Origin: Strongylocentrotus purpuratus
Taxonomy: Eukaryota; Echinodermata; Echinoidea; Camarodonta; Strongylocentrotidae
NCBI RefSeq assembly: GCF_000002235.5
Contig: NW_022145601.1
Span: 24,398,848 to 24,462,847, forward strand
Direction: 5' to 3'
DNA: 64,000 nucleotides
Every line of letters starts with the position of its first letter. The stretch's first letter is position 1. Below are positions 43,601-55,600 of the stretch, in pieces. Made by a program: the position numbers and the translations under genes. The notes below the pieces were generated by a model. That model searched no databases. It saw only the letters and a program-made list of their open reading frames with translations, and was not told the DNA's origin.

Positions 43601-46600
43601 AGTACATTCTTCCGTTATGTCTTTTCAAAGAGGAGCCATGAGAATGATCCGTCGATTGATTTTCAAAGTAGCCCATAGCAATATAAAGTTTACAAAGAAC
43701 ATAATTTGTGTTTTATCTACCTGCTTGTAAAATTTGAATAGGCTTTGTCGACCGGGCTTTCTACACCAAAATTATAATTGTTGTGCCTTTTACCGCTAGA
43801 CCCTTTTTTCTTCACGTGATTGCATCTGATCGCAAATGAATGCTGTTGCAATGAGACTATACACGTTTGTAAACCTTTCGAAAAGGAATCTCCGCCCATG
43901 ACAGAATCTACTCATACATCCCCATATTATGTTTCCTCGAATCTCAAACGTTAGGGTTCTTTTTTTTTCTTTCTTTTCTTCAAACTATTGAGAACCATCC
44001 ACAAGCCTCTACGTAACCAGAACACACAGTTATTGTCTGCGATCAGCTGCGATCAGTTGCAATCAAATGGGATCGTATGCGCTCTGTTCCAAGTATAGAA
44101 GATTTTCAAGCTTTCCGCATCTCTCTCCCCAGCCACATTTATAATTTTTCATCTTTGCTGGGCTGGATTAAACTGTTTTGGATGCGATAGATGAACAGTG
44201 TCCACTTAATAATATAGGCGGCGGTCGGGGGGGGGGGATAATTAAAATGAAATTCAAGCATAAAGCTACAGTACGGAAAGATCGATTGATAGTCGTTTTA
44301 TTTAAACTATTATATACATTGGAGAGACATAACAAAATTAAGATTCATAGTCTGCTTGAGTGCGAATGCTCTCACAGAAATAGGGATATTGCTTAACGAC
44401 AAGAATTGTGTTTGAAAGAAAAAGGGAATCTTTTGAGGACGCATAAAATGTTTAACTTGACCCCGAAACACCTGCTACGGTGAGAGTACATTCTTCCGTT
44501 ATGTCTTTTCAAAGAGGAGCCATGAGAATGATCCGTCGATTGATTTTCAAAGTAGCCCATAGCAATATAAAGTTTACAAAGAACATAATTTGTGTTTTAT
44601 CTACCTGCTTGTAAAATTTGAATAGGCTTTGTCGACCGGGCTTTCTACACCAAAATTATAATTGTTGTGCCTTTTACCGCTAGACCCTTTTTTCTTCACG
44701 TGATTGCATCTGATCGCAAATGAATGCTGTTGCAATGAGACTATACACGTTTGTAAACCTTTCGAAAAGGAATCTCCGCCCATGACAGAATCTACTCATA
44801 CATCCCCATATTATGTTTCCTCGAATCTCAAACGTTAGGGTTCTTTTTTTTTCTTTTTTCTTCAAACTATTGAGAACCATCCACAAGCCTCTACGTAACC
44901 AGAACACACAGTTATTGTCTGCGATCAGCTGCGATCAGTTGCAATCAAATGGGATCGTATGCGCTCTGTTCCAAGTATAGAAGATTTTCAAGCTTTCCGC
45001 ATCTCTCTCCCCAGCCACATTTATAATTTTTCATCTTTGCTGGGCTGGATTAAACTGTTTTGGATGCGATAGATGAACAGTGTCCACTTAATAATATAGG
45101 GCGGCGGGGGGGGGGGATAATTAAAATGAAATTCAAGCATAAAGCTACAGTACGGAAAGATCGATTGATAGTCGTTTTATTTAAACTATTATATACATTG
45201 GAGAGACATAACAAAATTAAGATTCATAGTCTGCTTGAGTGCGAATGCTCTCACAGAAATAGGGATATTGCTTAACGACAAGAATTGTGTTTGAAAGAAA
45301 AAGGGAATCTTTTGAGGACGCATAAAATGTTTAACTTGACCCCGAAACACCTGCTACGGTGAGAGTACATTCTTCCGTTATGTCTTTTCAAAGAGGAGCC
45401 ATGAGAATGATCCGTCGATTGATTTTCAAAGTAGCCCATAGCAATATAAAGTTTACAAAGAACATAATTTGTGTTTTATCTACCTGCTTGTAAAATTTGA
45501 ATAGGCTTTGTCGACCGGGCTTTCTACACCAAAATTATAATTGTTGTGCCTTTTACCGCTAGACCCTTTTTTCTTCACGTGATTGCATCTGATCGCAAAT
45601 GAATGCTGTTGCAATGAGACTATACACGTTTGTAAACCTTTCGAAAAGGAATCTCCGCCCATGACAGAATCTACTCATACATCCCCATATTATGTTTCCT
45701 CGAATCTCAAACGTTAGGGTTCTTTTTTTTTTTCTTTTCTTCAAACTATTGAGAACCATCCACAAGCCTCTACGTAACCAGAACACACAGTTATTGTCTG
45801 CGATCAGCTGCGATCAGTTGCAATCAAATGGGATCGTATGCGCTCTGTTCCAAGTATAGAAGATTTTCAAGCTTTCCGCATCTCTCTCCCCAGCCACATT
45901 TATAATTTTTCATCTTTGCTGGGCTGGATTAAACTGTTTTGGATGCGATAGATGAACAGTGTCCACTTAATAATATAGGCGGCGGTCGGGGGGGGGGGAT
46001 AATTAAAATGAAATTCAAGCATAAAGCTACAGTACGGAAAGATCGATTGATAGTCGTTTTATTTAAACTATTATATACATTGGAGAGACATAACAAAATT
46101 AAGATTCATAGTCTGCTTGAGTGCGAATGCTCTCACAGAAATAGGGATATTGCTTAACGACAAGAATTGTGTTTGAAAGAAAAAGGGAATCTTTTGAGGA
46201 CGCATAAAATGTTTAACTTGACCCCGAAACACCTGCTACGGTGAGAGTACATTCTTCCGTTATGTCTTTTCAAAGAGGAGCCATGAGAATGATCCGTCGA
46301 TTGATTTTCAAAGTAGCCCATAGCAATATAAAGTTTACAAAGAACATAATTTGTGTTTTATCTACCTGCTTGTAAAATTTGAATAGGCTTTGTCGACCGG
46401 GCTTTCTACACCAAAATTATAATTGTTGTGCCTTTTACCGCTAGACCCTTTTTTCTTCACGTGATTGCATCTGATCGCAAATGAATGCTGTTGCAATGAG
46501 ACTATACACGTTTGTAAACCTTTCGAAAAGGAATCTCCGCCCATGACAGAATCTACTCATACATCCCCATATTATGTTTCCTCGAATCTCAAACGTTAGG

Positions 46601-49600
46601 GTTCTTTTTTTTTCTTTCTTTTCTTCAAACTATTGAGAACCATCCACAAGCCTCTACGTAACCAGAACACACAGTTATTGTCTGCGATCAGCTGCGATCA
46701 GTTGCAATCAAATGGGATCGTATGCGCTCTGTTCCAAGTATAGAAGATTTTCAAGCTTTCCGCATCTCTCTCCCCAGCCACATTTATAATTTTTCATCTT
46801 TGCTGGGCTGGATTAAACTGTTTTGGATGCGATAGATGAACAGTGTCCACTTAATAATATAGGCGGCGGTCGGGGGGGGGGGATAATTAAAATGAAATTC
46901 AAGCATAAAGCTACAGTACGGAAAGATCGATTGATAGTCGTTTTATTTAAACTATTATATACATTGGAGAGACATAACAAAATTAAGATTCATAGTCTGC
47001 TTGAGTGCGAATGCTCTCACAAAAATAGGGATATTGCTTAACGACAAGAATTGTGTTTGAAAGAAAAAGGGAATCTTTTGAGGACGCATAAAATGTTTAA
47101 CTTGACCCCGAAACACCTGCTACGGTGAGAGTACATTCTTCCGTTATGTCTTTTCAAAGAGGAGCCATGAGAATGATCCGTCGATTGATTTCAAAGTACC
47201 CCATAGCACTATAAAGTTTACAAAGAACATAATTTGTGTTTTATCTACCTGCTTGTAAAATTTGAATAGGCTTTGTCGACCGGGCTTTCTACACCAAAAT
47301 TATAATTGTTGTGCCTTTTACCGCTAGACCCTTTTTTCTTCACGTGATTGCATCTGATCGCAAATGAATGCTGTTGCAATGAGACTATACACGTTTGTAA
47401 ACCTTTCGAAAAGGAATCTCCGCCCATGACAGAATCTACTCATACATCCCCATATTATGTTTCCTCGAATCTCAAACGTTAGGGTTCTTTTTTTTCTTTC
47501 TTTTCTTCAAACTATTGAGAACCATCCACAAGCCTCTACGTAACCAGAACACACAGTTATTGTCTGCGATCAGCTGCGATCAGTTGCAATCAAATGGGAT
47601 CGTATGCGCTCTGTTCCTTGTATAGAAGATTTTCAAGCTTTCCGCATCTCTCTCCCCAGCCACATTTATAATTTTTCATCTTTGCTGGGCTGGATTAAAC
47701 TGTTTTGGATGCGATAGCTGAACAGTGTCCACTTAATAATATAGGCGGCGGTCGGGGGGGGGGGGGGGATAATTAAAATGAAATTCAAGCATAAAGCTAC
47801 AGTACGGAAAGATCGATTGATAGTCGTTTTATTTTAACTATTATATACATTGGAGAGACATAACAAAATTAAGATTCATAGTCTGCTTGAGTGCGAATGC
47901 TCTCACAGAAATAGGGATATTGCTTAACGACAAGAATTGTGTTTGAAAGAAAAAGGGAATCTTTTGAGGACGCATAAAATGTTTAACTTGACCCCGAAAC
48001 ACCTGCTACGGTGAGAGTACATTCTTCCGTTATGTCTTTTCAAAGAGGAGCCATGAGAATGATCCGTCGATTGATTTTCAAAGTAGCCCATAGCAATATA
48101 AAGTTTACAAAGAACATAATTTGTGTTTTATCTACCTGCTTGTAAAATTTGAATAGGCTTTGTCGACCGGGCTTTCTACACCAAAATTATAATTGTTGTG
48201 CCTTTTACCGCTAGACCCTTTTTTCTTCACGTGATTGCATCTGATCGCAAATGAATGCTGTTGCAATGAGACTATACACGTTTGTAAACCTTTCGAAAAG
48301 GAATCTCCGCCCATGACAGAATCTACTCATACATCCCCATATTATGTTTCCTCGAATCTCAAACGTTAGGGTTCTTTTTTTTTCCTTCTTTTCTTCAAAC
48401 TATTGAGAACCATCCACAAGCCTCTACGTAACCAGAACACACAGTTATTGTCTGCGATCAGTTGCAATCAAATGGGATCGTATGCGCTCTGTTCCAAGTA
48501 TAGAAGATTTTCAAGCTTTCCGCATCTCTCTCCCCAGCCACATTTATAATTTTTCATCTTTGCTGGGCTGGATTAAACTGTTTTGGATGCGATAGATGAA
48601 CAGTGTCCACTTAATAATATAGGCGGCGGTCGGGGGGGGGGGGATAATTAAAATGAAATTCAAGCATAAAGCTACAGTACGGAAAGATCGATTGATAGTC
48701 GTTTTATTTAAACTATTATATACATTGGAGAGACATAACAAAATTAAGATTCATAGTCTGCTTGAGTGCGAATGCTCTCACAGAAATAGGGATATTGCTT
48801 AACGACAAGAATTGTGTTTGAAAGAAAAAGGGAATCTTTTGAGGACGCATAAAATGTTTAACTTGACCCCGAAACACCTGCTACGGTGAGAGTACATTCT
48901 TCCGTTATGTCTTTTCAAAGAGGAGCCATGAGAATGATCCGTCGATTGATTTTCAAAGTAGCCCATAGCAATATAAAGTTTACAAAGAACATAATTTGTG
49001 TTTTATCTACCTGCTTGTAAAATTTGAATAGGCTTTGTCGACCGGGCTTTCTACACCAAAATTATAATTGTTGTGCCTTTTACCGCTAGACCCTTTTTTC
49101 TTCACGTGATTGCATCTGATCGCAAATGAATGCTGTTGCAATGAGACTATACACGTTTGTAAACCTTTCGAAAAGGAATCTCCGCCCATGACAGAATCTA
49201 CTCATACATCCCCATATTATGTTTCCTCGAATCTCAAACGTTAGGGTTCTTTTTTTTTCTTTCTTTTCTTCAAACTATTGAGAACCATCCACAAGCCTCT
49301 ACGTAACCAGAACACACAGTTATTGTCTGCGATCAGCTGCGATCAGTTGCAATCAAATGGGATCGTATGCGCTCTGTTCCAAGTATAGAAGATTTTCAAG
49401 CTTTCCGCATCTCTCTCCCCAGCCACATTTATAATTTTTCATCTTTGCTGGGCTGGATTAAACTGTTTTGGATGCGATAGATGAACAGTGTCCACTTAAT
49501 AATATAGGCGGCGGTCGGGGGGGGGGGGATAATTAAAATGAAATTCAAGCATAAAGCTACAGTACGGAAAGATCGATTGATAGTCGTTTTATTTAAACTA

Positions 49601-52600
49601 TTATATACATTGGAGAGACATAACAAAATTAAGATTCATAGTCTGCTTGAGTGCGAATGCTCTCACAGAAATAGGGATATTGCTTAACGACAAGAATTGT
49701 GTTTGAAAGAAAAAGGGAATCTTTTGAGGACGCATAAAATGTTTAACTTGACCCCGAAACACCTGCTACGGTGAGAGTACATTCTTCCGTTATGTCTTTT
49801 CAAAGAGGAGCCATGAGAATGATCCGTCGATTGATTTTCAAAGTAGCCCATAGCAATATAAAGTTTACAAAGAACATAATTTGTGTTTTATCTACCTGCT
49901 TGTAAAATTTGAATAGGCTTTGTCGACCGGGCTTTCTACACCAAAATTATAATTGTTGTGCCTTTTACCGCTAGACCCTTTTTTCTTCACGTGATTGCAT
50001 CTGATCGCAAATGAATGCTGTTGCAATGAGACTATACACGTTTGTAAACCTTTCGAAAAGGAATCTCCGCCCATGACAGAATCTACTCATACATCCCCAT
50101 ATTATGTTTCCTCGAATCTCAAACGTTAGGGTTCTTTTTTTTTACTTTCTTTTCTTCAAACTATTGAGAACCATCCACAAGCCTCTACGTAACCAGAACA
50201 CACAGTTATTGTCTGCGATCAGCTGCGATCAGTTGCAATCAAATGGGATCGTATGCGCTCTGTTCCAAGTATAGAAGATTTTCAAGCTTTCCGCATCTCT
50301 CTCCCCAGCCACATTTATAATTTTTCATCTTTGCTGGGCTGGATTAAACTGTTTTGGATGCGATAGATGAACAGTGTCCACTTAATAATATAGGCGGCGG
50401 TCGGGGGGGGGGGGGATAATTAAAATGAAATTCAAGCATAAAGCTACAGTACGGAAAGATCGATTGATAGTCGTTTTATTTAAACTATTATATACATTGG
50501 AGAGACATAACAAAATTAAGATTCATAGTCTGCTTGAGTGCGAATGCTCTCACAGAAATAGGGATATTGCTTAACGACAAGAATTGTGTTTGAAAGAAAA
50601 AGGGAATCTTTTGAGGACGCATAAAATGTTTAACTTGACCCCGAAACACCTGCTACGGTGAGAGTACATTCTTCCGTTATGTCTTTTCAAAGAGGAGCCA
50701 TGAGAATGATCCGTCGATTGATTTTCAAAGTAGCCCATAGCAATATAAAGTTTACAAAGAACATAATTTGTGTTTTATCTACCTGCTTGTAAAATTTGAA
50801 TAGGCTTTGTCGACCGGGCTTTCTACACCAAAATTATAATTGTTGTGCCTTTTACCGCTAGACCCTTTTTTCTTCACGTGATTGCATCTGATCGCAAATG
50901 AATGCTGTTGCAATGAGACTATACACGTTTGTAAACCTTTCGAAAAGGAATCTCCGCCCATGACAGAATCTACTCATACATCCCCATATTATGTTTCCTC
51001 GAATCTCAAACGTTAGGGTTCTTTTTTTTTCTTTCTTTTCTTCAAACTATTGAGAACCATCCACAAGCCTCTACGTAACCAGAACACACAGTTATTGTCT
51101 GCGATCAGCTGCGATCAGTTGCAATCAAATGGGATCGTATGCGCTCTGTTCCAAGTATAGAAGATTTTCAAGCTTTCCGCATCTCTCTCCCCAGCCACAT
51201 TTATAATTTTTCATCTTTGCTGGGCTGGATTAAACTGTTTTGGATGCGATAGATGAACAGTGTCCACTTAATAATATAGGCGGCGGTCGGGGGGGGGGGG
51301 GGATAATTAAAATGAAATTCAAGCATAAAGCTACAGTACGGAAAGATCGATTGATAGTCGTTTTATTTAAACTATTATATACATTGGAGAGACATAACAA
51401 AATTAAGATTCATAGTCTGCTTGAGTGCGAATGCTCTCACAGAAATAGGGATATTGCTTAACGACAAGAATTGTGTTTGAAAGAAAAAGGGAATCTTTTG
51501 AGGACGCATAAAATGTTTAACTTGACCCCGAAACACCTGCTACGGTGAGAGTACATTCTTCCGTTATGTCTTTTCAAAGAGGAGCCATGAGAATGGTCCG
51601 TCGATTGATTTTCAAAGTAGCCCATAGCAATATAAAGTTTACAAAGAACATAATTTGTGTTTTATCTACCTGCTTGTAAAATTTGAATAGGCTTTGTCGA
51701 CCGGGCTTTCTACACCAAAATTATAATTGTTGTGCCTTTTACCGCTAGACCCTTTTTTCTTCACGTGATTGCATCTGATCGCAAATGAATGCTGTTGCAA
51801 TGAGACTATACACGTTTGTAAACCTTTCGAAAAGGAATCTCCGCCCATGACAGAATCTACTCATACATCCCCATATTATGTTTCCTCGAATCTCAAACGT
51901 TAGGGTTCTTTTTTTTTCTTTCTTTTCTTCAAACTATTGAGAACCATCCACAAGCCTCTACGTAACCAGAACACACAGTTATTGTCTGCGATCAGCTGCG
52001 ATCAGTTGCAATCAAATGGGATCGTATGCGCTCTGTTCCAAGTATAGAAGATTTTCAAGCTTTCCGCATCTCTCTCCCCAGCCACATTTATAATTTTTCA
52101 TCTTTGCTGGGCTGGATTAAACTGTTTTGGATGCGATAGATGAACAGTGTCCACTTAATAATATAGGCGGCGGTCGGGGGGGGGGGGGAATAATTAAAAT
52201 GAAATTCAAGCATAAAGCTACAGTACGGAAAGATCGATTGATAGTCGTTTTATTTTAACTATTATATACATTGGAGAGACATAACAAAATTAAGATTCGT
52301 AGTCTGCTTGAGTGCGAATGCTCTCACAGAAATAGGGATATTGCTTAACGACAAGAATTGTGTTTGAAAGAAAAAGGGAATCTTTTGAGGACGCATATGT
52401 TTAACTTGACCCCGAAACACCTGCTACGGTGAGAGTACATTCTTCCGTTATGTCTTTTCAAAGAGGAGCCATGAGAATGATCCGTCGATTGATTTTCAAA
52501 GTAGCCCATAGCAATATAAAGTTTACAAAGAACATAATTTGTGTTTTATCTACCTGCTTGTAAAATTTGAATAGGCTTTGTCGACCGGGCTTTCTACACC

Positions 52601-55600
52601 AAAATTATAATTGTTGTGCCTTTTACCGCTAGACCCTTTTTTCTTCACGTGATTGCATCTGATCGCAAATGAATGCTGTTGCAATGAGACTATACACGTT
52701 TGTAAACCTTTCGAAAAGGAATCTCCGCCCATGACAGAATCTACTCATACATCCCCATATTATGTTTCCTCGAATCTCAAACGTTAGAGTTTTGTCTTTT
52801 TCTTTCCTTCAAACTTACCCTACAACATTGAGAACTATATCCACAAGCCTCTACGTTACCAGAACACGCAGTAATTGTCTGCGATCAGTTGCAATCAAAT
52901 GGGATCGTATGCGCTCTGTTCCATGAAACTCATGTGAGCGAGAAAACACACATGTATTTGTGTTTATTTATTCAAATATTGTTTCTTTATTAAAGTTTTC
53001 CAGCAAGACAAAGTGTAAGTTGGTTTGTAACTTTGTAAATTGTACAACTCAGATTAAAACATGGAGATACAGTGAGTTCAAACATTCATGTATTTGATTA
53101 TTGTTTGTTTTTTGGGGTCAGATTTGACTCATTTCAGACTCAACAAATGGATACAAACATACACTTGGAACAATCCCCAGGACTGAAACAGGAATGAAGA
53201 GCATATTTTATGAAGCGGGCCAGTTTAGATACAAATTTTGTAAAAGGCTATGATTTGAACCTAATGCATGCAAAAGTGTCTGGCTGTCTTTTCCTGTGTC
53301 AGTTTCGGTCCCTTCTTTGGTTAGTAAAGAGACCACTTTGTGCCCGGGACCACCTGTACAATTTGTCAACAATCTTCACATTGCTAGCAAGTTTTACAGG
53401 CAGTTGAAAAACCTCATCAGCTGGGAAGCAGAGAGTGTTGTCTCAACACAACATTGTAAACCATGGATTAGTATAAGGTGAAAAGATATGAATGGAATGA
53501 TGTCGATGAAACACATGTATTAAAGCATTAAAAACTGAGAAATAGCAGCCCAAAGAGGGCGAGAAAAAAAAGAAGAAAAAAGAAACATTCAAAACTGAAA
53601 AATATCTGCTCAAAAAGGGCGAGAAAAAAAAAAAGAAAAAAAAAAAGATGATTATTTTCCGACCGACCCATGTTTTAGCACCTAAGGCACAATATATTTT
53701 TATTTTTTAGGCCTCATAGTTAATTACGTCACGGATTTATACAATTGGCATTCGGAATGTCGCCAGAATGCCCCACTCAGAATCTATTGTTTTGTTAGAA
53801 CAGAATATAAAACAATGAAAATACAATTTACAAACAAATATGTAAGTTTTAATAAGTGAACCCATAATTATTTACAAAAATTTAAGTACAAAATAGAATC
53901 ATAGTGACAAAGTGAGGTGGAGAAGAAGAAAAAAATCTCACTTTTTATTTCTCTATAGCGCAAGTGATATTTTCTTTATTCGTTTCTTTCTTTCCGTCGG
54001 CTTTTTTGTCATGAAAGCCGGTAATATCAGCGACACTTAATTGTTTTCACCAATCTCTTTCTCTCACTTTTTATTTCCCTAGTGCCAGTGATATTGCAAT
54101 TCATTTTCTTTATTTATTTCCGACGGCTTAAGTTTTATCATGAAAGCCGGTAAAATCAGCGATATTTAATCGTTTTCGCTTCTATCTCTCTCACTTTTTG
54201 TTTCTCTAGCGCAAGTGATATTTGAATTAATTTTCTTTATTCATTTCTTTCTTTCCGTCGGCTTAATTTTTGTCACAAAGCCGGTAATATCAGCGACAAC
54301 TAATTGTCTCCGTAGGGGCAACAAAGTCTTGTCGATAATTATTGTTTTTAGATCTCCGTAGGGGCAACAAAGACTTGCCGATAATTATTGTTTTTAGATC
54401 TCCATAGGGGCAACAAAACGTTGCAGATAATTATTGTTTTTAGATCTCCGGAGGGGCAACTAAACCTTGCCGATAATTTTTGTTTTTAGATCTTCGGAGG
54501 GGCAACAAAACCTTGCCGATAATTATTGTTTTTAGACCTCCGTGGGAGCAACAAAGTCTTGCCGATAATTATTGTTTTTAGATCTCCGTAGGAGCACCTA
54601 AGTCTTGCCGATTATTATTGTTTTTAGATCTCCGTAGGAGCAACAAAACCTTGCCGATAATTATTGTTTTTAGATCTCCGTAGGGGCAACAAAACCTTGC
54701 TGATAATTATTGTTTTTAGATCTCCGTAGGGGCAACAAAGTCTTGCCGATAATTATTGTTTTTAGATCTCTTGAGGGTCAACAAAACCTTGCCGATAATT
54801 ATAGTTTTCAGATCTCCGTAGGGGCCACAAAGTCTTGCCGATAATTATTGTTTTTAGATCTCCGTAGGGGCAACAAAGCCTTGCCGATAATTATTGTTTT
54901 TAGATCTCCGTAGGGGCAACAAAACCTTGCCGATAATTATTGTTTTTAGATCACCGTAAGGGCAACAAAGTATTGCCGATAATTATCGTTTTTAGATCTC
55001 CGTAGAGGCAACAAAACCTTGCTGATAATTATTGTTTTTAGAAGTAGAAAATTAAAAAATAGCAGGCATGCATGATCAAGATAATCTTCAAAAAGGGAAA
55101 ACAATCAACGTATTAATGAGGAAAACAAAATTGAAACGGGAGAGATATTTTTAAAACACCCCCGCTTTTTACCGCCGTTTTGAACGGAATCGAGCGCTTT
55201 TGTAATACTGCCGTACAGAATATCGCGCCTCTTTTCTGCCGTAGAGGACAGTATGCGCATTCAGTGATAACGCATAACAAGAGCGCGCGATCGCGCTCAT
55301 AGTCGCGCATTTTGAGCGCGATCAATTGCGTGCGATCAGTGTGACGTTGATCGCAGGCGGAACTGTATGTCAATCAAACATTGATTATCTAATAGAAATT
55401 GTGCAGGTGGAGTAAAAAGGCTGGGGGTTGTTCTAAACTTGAAATGTCTAAAAGCATTTTCTCCTTTCATTGTATTGTATTGTATTGGTTTGGTTTATTG
55501 GGATAAAATAATCATCGAACATGCATGCTGCTAAGAGCTGAAGTTGTTCAATTTAAGAGTAACTAGATGGAATTTTGACTGCGCGCAGTCGAAAATGATG

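Larger units (their letters stand above)
35065..55365. mobile_element. Giant (20.3 kb) TIR-bounded element made of tandem arrays, in an NPL intron
   Basis: Perfect 26-bp terminal inverted repeats begin CAGTTCCGCCTGCGATCAAC and close the block on both sides. TA precedes the left end (35063-35064) and follows the right end (55366-55367), as a 2-bp TA duplication would. Inside are five different tandem arrays, a 500-base gap and about 2 kb of unclassified sequence. GATCGC/GCGATC motifs recur in both subterminal regions and in each 882-bp unit. I find no transposase, helicase, polymerase or integrase: the longest non-gap frames are below 90 codons and repeat-derived. The CAGT...ACTG ends with TA fit Tc1/mariner-like rules, but the size is far outside that group. 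It could instead be a satellite complex that grew inside a small non-autonomous transposon. The nominal length depends on the gap. Confidence 0.7.

Noticed and set aside
41956..52732. A 60-codon frame (starting MGGDSFSKGLQTC) repeated unchanged in all units of the 882-bp array, and ~72-codon frames on the other strand
   Set aside because: The DNA is almost identical across units at non-coding positions too, so the frame is conserved with no sign of coding constraint. The plus-strand frame passes through a G run whose length changes the frame from unit to unit. No splice or known domain supports a protein.
41501..52923. The 882-bp units as rRNA, 5S, snRNA or histone gene repeats
   Set aside because: No 5S or 28S/18S sequence, no Sm site with snRNA structure and no histone coding sequence is visible in the unit.
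54309..55042. 46-bp array as a CRISPR array
   Set aside because: There are no unique spacers between repeats, it lies in a eukaryotic intron, and no cas genes are present. It is a plain minisatellite.
35065..55365. Assigning the giant element to Polintons/Mavericks because AGT...ACT ends can be read at its borders
   Set aside because: No 6-bp duplication flanks AGT/ACT (left TTCTAC, right GTATGT), the TIRs are only 26 bp, and no polymerase, integrase, protease or capsid gene is present.
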